In this document: positions 21,263-32,916 of the stretch, piece after piece
Position numbering within the stretch: the stretch's first letter is position 1
How the letters are laid out: each line of letters opens with the position of its first letter
Source of the DNA: Hyaloperonospora brassicae
Lineage: Eukaryota > Oomycota > Peronosporomycetes > Peronosporales > Peronosporaceae
Length of the DNA stretch: 64,000 nt
NCBI GenBank assembly: GCA_947650285.1
Contig: CANTFL010001489.1
Coordinates: 62,001-126,000 of the forward strand
Direction of reading: 5' to 3'
Made by a program: the position numbers and the translations under genes
Notes under the pieces: model-generated
Databases searched by the model: none
The model's input: the letters and a program-made list of their open reading frames with translations, nothing else
Told to the model about the DNA's origin: nothing

Positions 21263-22216
21263 ATGAACATGTTGGATGATGAAGAGACCTTTCACGCCAC
21301 TCGTGAAGGATTTACCCATTTGAGTGACATCGAATGGGGTGCGGTAGAACGAATGAGTTCTACCGTAGGCGAGTTCGCCATTAGCCCCATGTTGGAGTCT
21401 CTAGACAGAGACCAACAACGTTCCGCTATAGCCAAGCTCATTCAAAATGAAATTGTCGTCGAAAGGTAGAAAGTAGCCTTGCTTCACCAGCAAGGCTCTC
21501 AACAGGCCGAGCAGTTGAGAGAACTCGGTGCTCAACAGACAGGGCTGTCAGGTCGTGCCAAAACTTGGTCCCTGAGGATTGAGAGTAGCGACCCACATGT
21601 GTTTAGGTCACTAGATGACTTCAAGTCCCGGCTCAGACAAACGTATGAGCCGCCACGGGCTGAGTTCAGGGCTCGTTCAGAGCTCTTGAAACTCAAGCAG
21701 GGTAAGCGTGATGTGTACGCTTACGCACAACATATAGGACTCCTCGCGAGTAGTATAACTGCCAACCCAGTCCATGAACACACGTTGATTACGGTGTTCA
21801 TGCAAGGGATCGCAGAAGGGCCCGTCAGGAGCCACCTGTTCCGCCTTGAGCTGAATACGCTGGAAGATGCGATATCAGCAGCGGAACAGGAAGACTTTCG
21901 CATGAGACAGTCTCATGCTAGCTCAAACTCTTATTGTCCACCAAGACGACAAGAGATCGGAGGTTCAGAACCAATGGACCTCTGCTATGTTGAGAGCGAG
22001 AGACTTCGCTCTTCAAACAACAAGCGATTGCAGAGGTGCAATCGCTGTCAGAAGTTAGGGCAATACGCATACGAGTGTAGTGCTCCACGCCCAGTACCAA
22101 ACAGTACTGAGCGAAATGGACGACCATTCGCCAAGAAGGGAAATGGGCGTGGGTCCAGCGCTGTTGCGAAGCCGCAACAGCGAAATGGGCCATCAAAAAA
22201 TGGTCGGGGTCAGTAG
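21263..22216 (+). pseudogene. gypsy gag (capsid/nucleocapsid), broken
   Basis: One frame starts at 21263 (MNMLDDEETF) and is interrupted by an in-frame TAG at 21470-21472. The rest continues in the same frame to 22216. The C-terminal part has a retrotransposon gag core (SLDDFKSRLRQTYEPP, YAQHIGLLASSI). A zinc knuckle CNRCQKLGQYAYEC follows, in which the His ligand of CX2CX4HX4C is replaced by Gln. The tail is basic and Gly/Asn-rich. The product would package element RNA; here it is broken. Confidence 0.85.
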
Positions 22217-22218
22217 GG

Positions 22219-25200
22219 GTGGAGCGCCCTACTGATCCAGCAACCTCAAGAGAATTTGCAAATCTCTTGACGAAAGTTGCTCCAGATACACAATCATTGT
22301 GTGTCTCTGCACTTGGTGATGACGTTTCGCTCATCACCTTGAAGTTGGAAGCGACAAATGATTTGTCGCTTCGTGCCCTAGTAGACTGTGGATCATGCCT
22401 AGCGGGCAGCATCTTATAAGTAAGAAACCTGTTGCCTCCAAAGGGCAACATGGAAATCCTAGGTCGACTGGAGTGTCGACCGTAGAGGATCGGTCCCTGA
22501 CTGTGGTTGCACAGCCACAGTCAGAAGACATCGAGGAAATAAGTCCCCACGTACTTGAGGAAGGAATTCCTCAAGAGTCACTTATTGAAGGTTTAGGCCT
22601 TCAGCAACCTGTGGAAAGAAGTTCCCAGGAAGTAACCGAGACGTTGAACGTCTTGGTCAATGACGGATCAAGCGTAGGCGCTTATACGCATGATATGATT
22701 GTGCCTCCGAAGTTAACTTCGGAGATAACTCAGTTGCCAACGCTAAAACCGAAACGGTTCTTGCGTGATCTGCGTAGTGGCAAAGTCAAGCAGATCTGCA
22801 TACTCGTCACAGAGGATGAGTATGTGGCCGACATTCGGTCGGCGACAGTATTTGCTGAGAACGAACGGGTTCTCAGCAGCTCATCGATGGACGAAAGTGT
22901 CCTCGGTGAGAAGACTCGGATTGAGCGATACACGTCTCAATCCTGGGAGTCACTTCAGGCAAATCCTTTGTATAAGGATTTGTTCGAATTCAGGGATGTG
23001 TTCCCTTAATCCGTACCTTGCGAGTTGCCTAAGGACAAAGGCACTCGACACGAGATCGAGCTCAGACCGGGCTCGAATTACTGTGTCATGAAGCAGTGGC
23101 CACTGCCTCGTGAACAAGTACTAGCGATCGACAAGTTCTTTGCCGATCGCTTAGCAGCGGGCCATGTGAGGGAATCAACATCCCCTCACAGCTCTCCGAC
23201 CTTCTGTGTGCGAAAGGCCACAGGAGGGTGGCGGGTAGTGCACGCATTCAACAAATTGAATGCTGCAACGGTACCGGCTCAGACGTCGATACCGAGGAAG
23301 GACGTCATCATAGATGGTATGCCAAAGAGTACCATCTTTTCGTCCATGGATCTGATGGATGGATTCTATCAGGTCCTCATGCGTGAACGGGACATCCCGT
23401 ACACGGCAGTGAGCACCCCCAGCGGTATGTTGTGGGAGTGGCTTGTTATGCCACAGGGGCTGAGCAATGTCCCTGCAACATTCAACAGATGTGTCACAAA
23501 TCTGTTGAGACCGGTGCGAGACTTCACACCGAGTTACTTCGACGATGTGTTCGTCCATAGCCGGGCTATGGACGGAAAGACGGACGTTGAAGTTCACAGA
23601 ACTCACGTTCGTCAGGTTCTTCAACTTATGCGCAAGTATAAGTTGTACGCCAAAATTAAGAAGTGTATATTCGCGGCTATCGATATACCACTTCTTGGGT
23701 GCATCGTGGGTAAACACGGCGTACGCCCTGATCCCGAAAAGATCAAGGCGATCACCGACTGGCCAGTGCCAGTCGATGTCAAGGGACTAAGGAAGTTCCT
23801 TGGCCTAGCGGCGTACTTGCACAAGTACTCGCGCAACTACGTCGAGATGACTGTTCATCGTTCTTGATTGATCAAGAAAAATGTCAAGTGGTCATGGAAC
23901 GCTGATTGCCAGCGTTCCTTTGAGATTATTAAGCAAAGCCTGATGCAATCGCCGATCTTGGCGATTGCAGATCAGGACAGACCATTTCATGTGGTCTGTG
24001 AAGCCAGCAATTTTGCAATCGGCTGTGCGTTAATGCAGTTCGATGCAGATGGCGCAGAGCGCGTCATCTGTTATCAGTCGCGTCAGCTGCAAGCAGCTGA
24101 TCGTAATTACCCAGTGCATGACAAGGAACTCCTTTCCATGAAGTACGCACTGGCTAAGATTCGCGTCTATCGCTTGGGAGATAGACCGTTTGTTGTCTAT
24201 ACGGACCATGCGTCATTACGCACGGCCGTAAACAGCCCACACCTTTCGCAAAGGATGGCGAGGTGGCTGTCTTTCTTCGCGGAGTATGACTTCTCCGTGG
24301 AGTATAAACCAGGACGACTAAACGTCGTCGCTGATGCGCTCTCGCGCCGGCCCGATTTCGAGCCGGACGCACAACCAAACAGTGAGGATAAGCCCACTGT
24401 TGCGACACTGTCAGTCAGTGTCCCGTCGTCAAGTTTACTTGACGACGTACGAAAGGCATACGCGGAAGATAAGGATCTTCTGCGATCGATGGATCATCTG
24501 GTGAATCCATCTAGTAAATCCATGAGGGATTTACCAGCTTTGTACCGATCCTCATCGGATCGGTATAGTACACGCAACGGATTGCTGTACTATACAGCTG
24601 TTGCCGACGACACGCCTCGTGTCGTCGTACCCGCTCATCATGATTTGCGTTTACGCATCATGTATGAGTGTCAAGATGCCCCAACAGGCGGCCATCGTGG
24701 TAGAGAAAAGACTTACCTCACGGTAAGTCGTGACTTTTACTGGCCACGCCAGTATCAGTTTGTGCGCAAGTACATACGTGCTTGTGAGGTTTGCCAACGG
24801 GTGAAGCCTAGTCCTTCATTCCGTGCGCCATTGCAGCCTCTGCCTGTTCCGACAGAGTGCTGGCAGTCCATTTCAATGGACTTCGTCTTCGTTTTTCCCG
24901 AAGACGCTCGCGAGAATAATGGTATTCTTGTGTTTGTTGACCGGTTCAGCAAAATGGTCCATCTTGCTGCTGTACCCGAGTCGATCAAGGCTCAGGGTTG
25001 TGCCCGTGTCTTTCTCGACACGGTCTTTAGACTCCACGGGTTACCCCGTGAACTCGTATCCGACCGTGAACCTCGGTTCACGGCGGCATTTTGGCAAACC
25101 GTGTTCCGTTCTCTCGGAACACGATTGAAGATGTCCACTTCCGACCATCCCGAAACAGATGGTCAGACGGAACGTGCGAACCGTGTCCTCGAAGAGAGTC

Positions 25201-25427
25201 TTCGAGGATATGTCCACTCGTTTCCGAGTTGGAGCGGATGTCTACCCATGGTGGAATTCGCCATCGATAATTCGGTGCATGCTTCCACACAGCACACACC
25301 GTTTTACGTGAATGGCCTACGCCATCCACGTGTGCCCACCCTTCTAGAGTGTGACTCTTGGATAAGGGGGAGGGACTCGCTCGAGCAAAAACCGTTTTGG
25401 CTCTTGCTCATCACGTGTCGACGCTAA
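22219..25427 (+). pseudogene. gypsy pol (protease remnant, RT, RNase H, integrase core)
   Basis: The protease is only a remnant (RALVDCGS near 22370-22400, where D-S/T-G is expected). From 22395 a single frame runs through reverse transcriptase with the active site YFDD at 23535-23546. It continues through RNase H (CEASNFAIGCALMQF and YTDHASLRTAV; the usual first Asp is Glu) and integrase. Integrase has a zinc-binding region (GHRGREKTYL, CEVCQRVKP) and catalytic D-D-E blocks (SMDFVF, SDREPRF, ETDGQTERANRVLEE). In-frame stops TAA (23007-23009) and TGA (23865-23867) and a frame loss near 25365 disable it. An acidic spacer lies in another frame at about 25420-25630. Confidence 0.92.
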
Positions 25428-25716
25428 CGTCGTCACGTGTGATGCCGATGTCGATCAAGTCGACATCGATGAAGAAGATCACCTCAATAATAGCGATGAC
25501 GCTATTTTTGACTCGGATGATGATGACGATGCTGGTATATTCAGCATCGTCAACAATTGTTCCAGCGAGGAAGAAGACAACCTCGCTGAAGAAGAGAACA
25601 ATCTCTTAGCAGTGCGCACGAAGCGCACTGAAAGACAAAACAAATAGTCAGCAGAGAACTTCCTACTGACTCGAGAAGCGGTAGTCTGTTTCGTTCAGGA
25701 CTCCATCGCAAATGCG

Positions 25717-26751
25717 GTGGACCGTCAGAAACGGGACGCAGACAAGAATGGAAGAGAAAATGCTCTTTCATTTAAGGTTAATGACCTAGTACTACTGTCT
25801 ACGGTAAACCTACCTGGACACGCAGTCACTAGTGTCGGCAGTAGTAGACTACTGCCGAAGTACATTTGGCCATTTCGAGTGTTGCATCGCAAGGGCAATG
25901 CATACACGATCGAATTGCCACGTAAGATGCGCACGCATCCTACGTTTTACGTGGGGAGGCTTAAGCCGTACTGATAGTACGAGCCTTCTTCTTCCGACGA
26001 AGATAGCCCCCACGTTCAAGAACATCCATCAAGTTCTTGCGCTCGCGCTCCAGACGATCCGTCTGGTCGCGCAGATATGATACCTCGGAACTCAACCGAG
26101 ATATCTCCCCGCGAGCTGTCGCCAGCTCGCCAAATAGGGAGCGGACATCCCGCTCGACCTGAAGCTGCGCCGTGGCATAATCGGCGCGGTCTCTCGCTCG
26201 ATCATCCTCGTGATCCTTGCGGTTATTCCTCACGGTATCAGTCAAAGCGTAGCGCCGGTCGCGCTCGTGCTTCAGGTCATCGCGCAATTCATCGATTGCG
26301 CAATCCATCTCGTAAGGGTCGAGATGGTGAACCGAATCATCTGGAGGAGGTCTTTCCTCCTCCACCACATCCTTTGGTGGATGCTCACGTAGATCAACGC
26401 TTTCTAGTGGAGCGTATTTTGAATCACCGTGACGATTCAGGATCTAGGAAGAGCTACCTCGTCCAGTGGCGGGGGTATCCACCCTCTTGGAACAGCTGGG
26501 AGCCCCGTTCTCAGCTGTTGATGGATGTTGAAGGTCTCGTCCGCCAGTATGACGAGACCCATCCGATGAGTCCTCGGGATCATCGGGAAACACGCGCTTT
26601 TGGCGCTTGTAGACGGATTGCGGGTTTGCAATCTCGTCACGCATTTCCTCCGAGATGTGTGCCCTTCCCCAGGGCGAACTTAGGAGAAACACTTCCCTAT
26701 GTGCACGCTGCGAGTTGTCAACACAACTCGCACAAGGGTCTCCCCATGTGA
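25717..26751 (+). pseudogene. gypsy integrase C-terminal part and chromodomain
   Basis: At 25717-25974 the integrase C-terminal GPY/F-type module reads LLPKYIWPFRVLHRKGNAYT and RTHPTFYVGRLKPY, then stops (TGA TAG). The same frame reopens. At about 26401-26562 it encodes a chromodomain (FLVERILNHRDD, YLVQWRGYPPSWNSWEPRSQL), which directs chromovirus integration to particular chromatin. The stops separate the chromodomain from the integrase. The region in between is Arg/Pro-rich on this strand and is covered by coding sequence on the other strand. Confidence 0.85.
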
Positions 26752-27565
26752 GACAAGGAATGTCTGCATCACTCGAAAAACAGTGCAACCGGTACCATGC
26801 ACCGGTCGGTGTTCGCTTTTCGAACCTGAGGCGTGTATCCTCAAGTTTCTTGAGCCACCCTTCTCGTCCAAAATTCTTTACGTTTTGGACGAACGCGTTC
26901 CACGCAGCCAAAAGCGAGGCTTTGTCACGCTTTTGGTTGCCGTTGTACCATCGATGTCTAAGAAAGACATCGAGATAAAAATCTTCTTCAGCGCGAAAGC
27001 TCTTCGCGCTGGAACTCAAGCCGTGAAGCTCAGTCGCATCTAAGGGTATTCGATGGTGTTGGCTTGTCTCGTGATACAAGATATTGATGAGCCGTTCGGG
27101 CAAACGCCACGACTTTAGATCATCACGCTTCACAGTGGTACCTTTGTTGGTACCACGGCTCCCAGATTGACGACGGCTCACGCCATCGACATCACGCTCG
27201 TGCGAAGACGCACGAGCCGGCGGTGGTAAGGAATAATATTTCTCACCACCCTGATCATCATCATCACTGCCGAACAGACTGTGATGCAAATCACGAGTCC
27301 GTTCGTTCGGCAGTGGCCTTGGCGAATACTGAGGCGTCTCCGGTGAGCGAAACGCCTCTGCAGCATTGCCCGAGTCAGACACGTCTGACTCGCCAGAATA
27401 GATGACCTCAACGTCGGGGTCATCATGCGCACGCGGTGTGGTGCCGCGTGCACCTGCAGCACCTGTTGCTGCAGGTGAAGAAGGAGCAGATGTCGACGAA
27501 TCGTCTGCCGCAGAGGCTGGCACAGCACCGGGATGTGCGGGTCTTGAGTCACCTCGCATAGACAT
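25961..27565 (-). pseudogene. Antisense gene inside the gypsy element, one stop codon
   Basis: Opposite to pol, a frame begins ATG at 27565 and stays open for 373 codons to a TAG at 26444-26446. It continues in the same frame to 25961, giving about 534 codons with one internal stop. The N-terminal third is disordered and Ser/Pro/Asp-rich. A middle globular part has HRWYNGNQKRDKASLLAAWN and a Cys cluster CLTWGDPCASC. The C-terminal 135 residues (downstream of the stop) are a charged coiled coil (LRDQTDRLERERKNLMDVLE). It overlaps the chromodomain on the other strand. I do not recognise the family. Antisense ORFs at this place are known in some plant gypsy elements (Grande, RIRE2, Ogre), so a transposon accessory protein is likely. 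Confidence 0.65.
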
Positions 27566-27694
27566 GTTAACTATGCGAGGTCAAGCGGAAAGTGAATGGA
27601 ACGGACCCAACAAGTGCTCCCTGTCCCAATGGTGACCGACGGGTGGCCACCACATTTTCAATAGTCACACGGTGACTATCAGTTAAGGGGGTGA

Positions 27695-28086
27695 TGAAAC
27701 GGGGCAGCCCGTTACATAAAATCGTCACTCTAAGGAAACTGACAATAAAGAATATGAAGTTGAATATTATTTGAGCAATATCACCGAAGTGGTGATATTG
27801 AAGGGTCGACCAAAGAGTCCGTTCATTGGTTGATATCTTGATGATATCAACCCACCAATCGCCGCTAGACGCGCGCAATGAGTGGTGACGAGACGTAACC
27901 ATACACTCAGTTATATTAGCATAATTAAGTTAAGTCAAACAGAGAGACAGTAGTTAAAAGACTTAATTATATTAATATAACAGTTTTACTTTTTCCTTAT
28001 CCTACTCTTCCTCGTTCGCCTCGTGTACGTCTGTCGGGGCACCCAATCCCTTGCGTTAAGTTCACGCAAGGGTGTGCCCCGTTACA
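27695..28086 (+). repeat. 3' LTR of the gypsy element
   Basis: This 392-bp LTR is about 90-95% identical to the 5' LTR, with the same palindromes and AATAAA. It is preceded by the purine tract AAGGGGG at 27685-27691. It is followed directly by LINE sequence rather than by the 637-bp repeat that precedes the 5' LTR. Confidence 0.9.
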
Positions 28087-31000
28087 CCCACCCCACCCGC
28101 TTGCTTCGGTGTGACTAGTAGTGCCGGATTGATTTTGTGCCGACAGACCTCGGACTCAGACGCGTGGTGCCATAGAAAGCGTTTATAAAGCTGATCCCGA
28201 TCTTTGTGTGCCCAGCGAGGCATGTCAAAGACAGCCGACGTGAATAGGACCGGTGGGAGAACGATGGCGTTGAGGATAATTACCCGATGCTGCACACTGG
28301 TAACCACCGTGGTATCCGTGAGAAGCCGTCGGGGGACCCGACGAAGGCGCATCGCCTAATTCGGCTGGACCATCTCCCCGGTTCCGACCTCATACCCGAA
28401 GTATCGGACGGTATCATGAGCAGGCACCACAGATATTCCCTGGTAATTCTGAAGACGAATAGACGTGTTCAAAAAGATGAGTTTGCTTTTTGCTGGTTGG
28501 ACGTGGAGTCCGGATAGCTCCCCAAAGCGCTGTACGAGTCTGAGCGCAGGCTCTAGTTGATCGGCCGTCTCAAGGAAAATAGTCGAGTCATCGACAAAAG
28601 CCAAAAAGATGTGCGTCTCACCTACCGCTCCAGGCACGGAAAGCCCGCTGAGCCCCGCGTGCTGATGGATGGCCAATCCGAGCAATTCCACCACGATCAA
28701 AAATAGTAACGGAGCCAGAAGGCAACTTTGACGAATGCCGGATTCGATAGGAATAGGCTCGGATTGATATCCATTATTCGAGAACCGTGCTGTAGTTCCT
28801 GTGTGCATACGCTTGATGAGCTGGACAAATGGTTCTACAAAGTTGAACAGTCGAAGAGCTTCGTATAAAAACTCTCTGTCCACTGTGTCGTAAACTTTGC
28901 AAAATTCCAACAGCAAAATTACCCGGCTGGAGCAGGCAGAGAGATCAGCCTCTTCCCTGGAGGTCGAGAGGTGGGAAAGCATCATTGTGACCAATTTTAG
29001 CATGTGCCTGCCTCGAACAAATCCTTGTTGCGAGTCCCCAATGAAGAGCGGCAGAAGCCTCTGTAGGCGCGTCGCTAACATCTTCGCGAAAATTTTGTAG
29101 CTGGTCTAGAGCAACGAGATGGGGCGGTAATCTAGCGCATCCGCTGAATGCCCCTTCTTGCGCAATGGTATCACTAGAGCTTCCAGAAAGGACGGTGGCA
29201 TGTGTTCTCCGTAAAGAAACTCGTTGCTCACCACCACTAGAGCTGGTACTAATAAAGCCGACGTGTATTTGTAAAAGTCGTTATTCAGACCATCAGGCCC
29301 AGCAGATTTATAGCGACTGAGGGCCGATATAGCTTGTAGGACGTCCCCTTCAGAGAAATCCGCCATTAAGGCGTGATTGGCGGAATAGGATAGACGACGC
29401 TCAGCAGGTATCGTGGCAAAAGCGTGAATACTCCTCCGAAGGTCTGGTACTGACACCGTTCGATGAACGCACCCGAGAATAGGTAACCACTCCGAGGCAA
29501 ATTTCGCAGCCACGCTCATATTGTGGTCAAAAGCGGAGCCGTATAAGTTGTCAATGCGAGTTACGGTTTGATGACGTTCCCATTCGGCGACGCGCTTAAA
29601 AGACCACCTCAGGCGGGCGGCAGCGCGCTCAAGGCCCTTCCCAATCCGTAACAGATGCTCTTGACGCAGTTTGTCTACGTTATCTGCTATCCATTGAGGT
29701 CGAGTAAGAAATTGACGCCGGTTGCGCTGCAACAATTTAAATTTAAAACGATACCGCCGTTGCTGCGCGCGTTTGCGAACCCGTCGGATGCACTCGATAC
29801 ATGTAATTGCAGTCGCGTCCCAGTGTAGAACAGATGCTGTCCGCCCTACGTCCAACTTGGCCATCTCATCTAAGAGTTCAGAGACAACCCGGTCGGGCTG
29901 ACCGGCCTGAACAGGGTAGGAGATGGTCCGGCGTCTAGTGTGGTGCAGCGGACGCCTTTGAACTCTAAGCTGAAGCTCCACTTCTTGATGGTCAGAAGCA
30001 CACGGCGGCGGACGGACTGCAACCCAGCAAACCTTTGAAGCCCAACTTTGATGCACGTAGAAGCGATCAATCCGACTGGCTGACTCCCCCGCCCAGTATG
30101 TAAAGTGATTAACATGACTGTCCGCATCCTCATTGTCTGCGTGGGTGCGAAGCACCCTGGCGTCAGCCCAAGAATGTTGGTCTAGCAACGCTTCCAGCGC
30201 CGGACTCTCCGGTCGACTGAAACGAGGAAGCCCCAGGCGATCAAGCAGAGGACTTTGCACACAATTAAAATCGCCTACAACCAACGAACTCGCACTGGGT
30301 AAATTCCATCGGGACAGATCAGCAAAGAACTGTTCGCGGGCAGGCCTAAGCGAAGGGGTATATACGTTTAGGAGAATCAGGTCATCAATAGAAATGGAGA
30401 TAGACCTCGTATTCCAGAGTTCCGGGTTCCACGCCGTTGCCTTTTGTGCTGACTCAGGTGTAAGTAAAATCGCCACTCCTCCAGCCCGTGCGAAGCCTGT
30501 ACTCCAGTACGATAGAGGCGGGTGATCAGTAGCTCGATGTTTTCCCCACAATGTATCCCACTGTAAGTTCAACGCTCGAGCTTCTTCGGAATCCGAGACG
30601 TGGGTCTCTTGAATGCACCACGCCACAGGGCGGTCACGAATCTGCCGACTGCGCCAAGCAGACATCCAGCTGGAGCGCACCCTTTGATTAAATCCACGCA
30701 CGCTCTGAGTAACAAATTTGGTGCTAATCGTTCCCGACGAACGACTAGACACTTCATCGACCCGGAGACGAGACCACTCCGAAAGTAAAGCATTCCTCCC
30801 AAACGCGTCCGATCCCTGTAGATCAGCTCCGCGTAAATGCCCAGCTAGGTCCAACTGAAAGCTGCCCTTAGTACAAAAGCAACTGCTGAGCTCCAGCCGG
30901 GGTGATAGCGTCAGCAAAAAAACGGACAACAGCGCCCCAATTCGCTTCTTGAGCATCGGTGGGATACACGGCCGATTTATAGTGCGGGTTTTTCCGGATC

Positions 31001-31458
31001 AGCTGCAAGTGACGCCGTAGCAACCCCGAAGGCGAATCACAGTCTCTGTGGCTGTCAGTTAAAGCTGTGATCTTCTCGTCGAATAAAAGAGCACAAACGA
31101 GATGCTGACTGAACCGATCCTTATTGCGCGGGTCACACAGTTTTAAAATGTCGGCGGCAGCGTGGTTGAGCTCCCGTAGTCGGGACCAGTCGTACCCCGA
31201 GTCTAGTAAAGTGGGTAAGTGGGGTAGCGTAGATCGATATGTAATGCTTCCAATCCATTGATCAAGCCAATTATGAATTGGATGATCTATGACCCGGCCG
31301 CGATATGATTGAAGCCCTACGAAGGGGGCAATCCTGACGCCATTCAGTGGTCCAATGGACCAGGACTTGGACATCAAGACTGTCCAGGAGATCACCCGTA
31401 AAGTCGAAACGGCGCACATATTGAAGTAAAAGTAGGGGATCGTGTGCTGCCGTGGCAA
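28087..31458 (-). pseudogene. LINE ORF2: endonuclease plus reverse transcriptase, broken
   Basis: The frame 31458-30868 (DILKLCDPRNKDRFSQHLVC, RRHLQLIRKNPHYKSAVY) overlaps a 616-codon frame 30956-29106. The latter contains an exonuclease/endonuclease/phosphatase domain (CIQETHVSDSEEA, LVVGDFNCVQSPLLDRLG, SASRIDRFYVH, ASDHQEVELQL) and the start of RT (YKSAGPDGLNNDFYK, LDYRPISLL). A single TAG near 29106 interrupts it. RT continues to 28356 (SQQGFVRGRHMLKL, LLLEFCKVYDTVDREFL, catalytic FVDDSTIF), and after another stop to 28087. Catalytic RT Asp in DFxKAYD is changed (EFCKVYD), so it is inactive even without the stops. Confidence 0.88.
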
Positions 31459-31818
31459 TCCAACTTAACGTTGAGCCGTGAGCCTGAGGAAAAGGGGTAG
31501 CTGCGGATGGCGGCCATGCTGCACTTAGAGCGTGTCAGATCGAAGACCAGTCGTCCCTGTCGATACGACTGTCGGAGAGCGGAGCTTGGATCGATTCGTC
31601 GACTTCCTCCATGTCGGTTGCGTTCAGAATATCGGCGATGTGCTTCTGACGGACGAGAGGCGCCTCCGACGTTAGATTCTCCGAACTTGAGTCAAGTACA
31701 CGCTTGCGCGACTGAACAGTCGAGATTTGGTTAGTGCTCGCTAGAACAGACCCGGTAACAACAAGTTTTTGGGATCCGGCGACGGGAGATATATCAGCAG
31801 GAAGGTCCTCTCGAACAA

Positions 31819-32916
31819 CTATTGCTCGCTCGGTGCTCCAAGCAGCCTCCCCTGAACGTGGGGAAAGCTCTGTGCCAGGTGAGGTGCTAAACGAAGTGCC
31901 CCGGCTCGAGGCCTGTGCCCGAAAGATTCCGACAAAGGGGCCGAGGCGGCTGAAACTCCAGCCAATTCAGGAAGTGCCAGTCCAGGCATTGAGCGGAGCA
32001 TTGCTGAGTAGTGCCGACCAGAAAACCGTAAAACCAGCGGAGGACTGACCGTGTGTACTGCTTTGGCCGCTTGTAACTCGGCAATGCTTTCGGATAAGGT
32101 CAGCTGATATTCCCGGACTGTCTCGACGGTCCGGTTATTCTGAGTGACGACGGCCGCGCTAAACTTCCGGCAGCCGTGAACGTGCCCACCCGTCTCTCCA
32201 ACATGAAAAACAAAAACAGCCCGTTGCAGTAACATGGTCGCCATACTCAAGATATCGCTTCCGCCCAAGTCCGGCACGCCAATGATTGAAGTCCGATCCG
32301 AGGGTGTATGAGAAAAATCAAACAAATACCACCGGAATTGGTTGGATGATTCCTTTCGTGTCATATGCAACAAGCCCCGCTCGACATTGTGGAGAGTATT
32401 GACTCTCACTTCATGACAATAGTTGTCTTCTAAATGGCGAAGGCCTGCCAACGCTACCCCTCGTTTGATAGAAGCCGTCATGCGCTCCAGGTCCGTACTG
32501 CCCCCCCCGTCAGGTCCGCGTCGGCAAAAGCCTGCGCCACTACCATAGCCATACAGTTACCGGTAGCCGGGGTGACTGCTTCTCGTAACCCCAAGATACG
32601 CCCTAGGCTGCATATATCGGTCGGGTCTATCAATGGCCGTGGTTCCAGAGATAGCGGACATTTCGCTCCCGCTCCGAGGGTGCTGTCCAGACTCGAGCAT
32701 TCGGCGCGTTCTTGACCCTACAATGTCATCAACACGGGCGTAGACTTCAAGGCCGCTGTACCTCTGGCCAAGGCCTGCTTCCGCCGAGACGCTTACGCTG
32801 GGTCCAGTAAGCCTGTACTGGGTGCTGGGGCAGCACCGCGGCGGCGGCGGAACTTGCTGGGGGAAGGCGTAATCCATAGTGCTTTCAATTTTCATGGCAT
32901 TTTTGAGACGTGGCAA
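31819..32916 (-). pseudogene. LINE ORF1-like region, unidentified protein
   Basis: Open frames at 32481-31819 (220 codons) and 32916-32557 (119 codons), in shifted registers upstream of ORF2, fit a decayed ORF1. I recognise no zinc knuckle or RRM. The assignment rests on position and on continuity with the LINE and the 637-bp repeat. Confidence 0.45.

Larger units (their letters stand above)
20826..28086 (+). mobile_element. Ty3/gypsy chromodomain LTR retrotransposon, degraded
   Basis: This 7.26-kb element is bounded by two about 392-bp LTRs (20826-21218 and 27695-28086) that start TG(T/A)AAC and end GTTACA. Internal order is gag, protease remnant, reverse transcriptase, RNase H, integrase, chromodomain, then an antisense gene and a G-rich purine tract (AAGGGGG) before the 3' LTR. 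Gag and pol carry in-frame stops and frameshifts, so it is not autonomous. The flanking pentamers (TTCTA, CCCAC) do not match, so the original target duplication is lost. The sequence is striking for consecutive short hairpins along its whole length. Confidence 0.93.
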
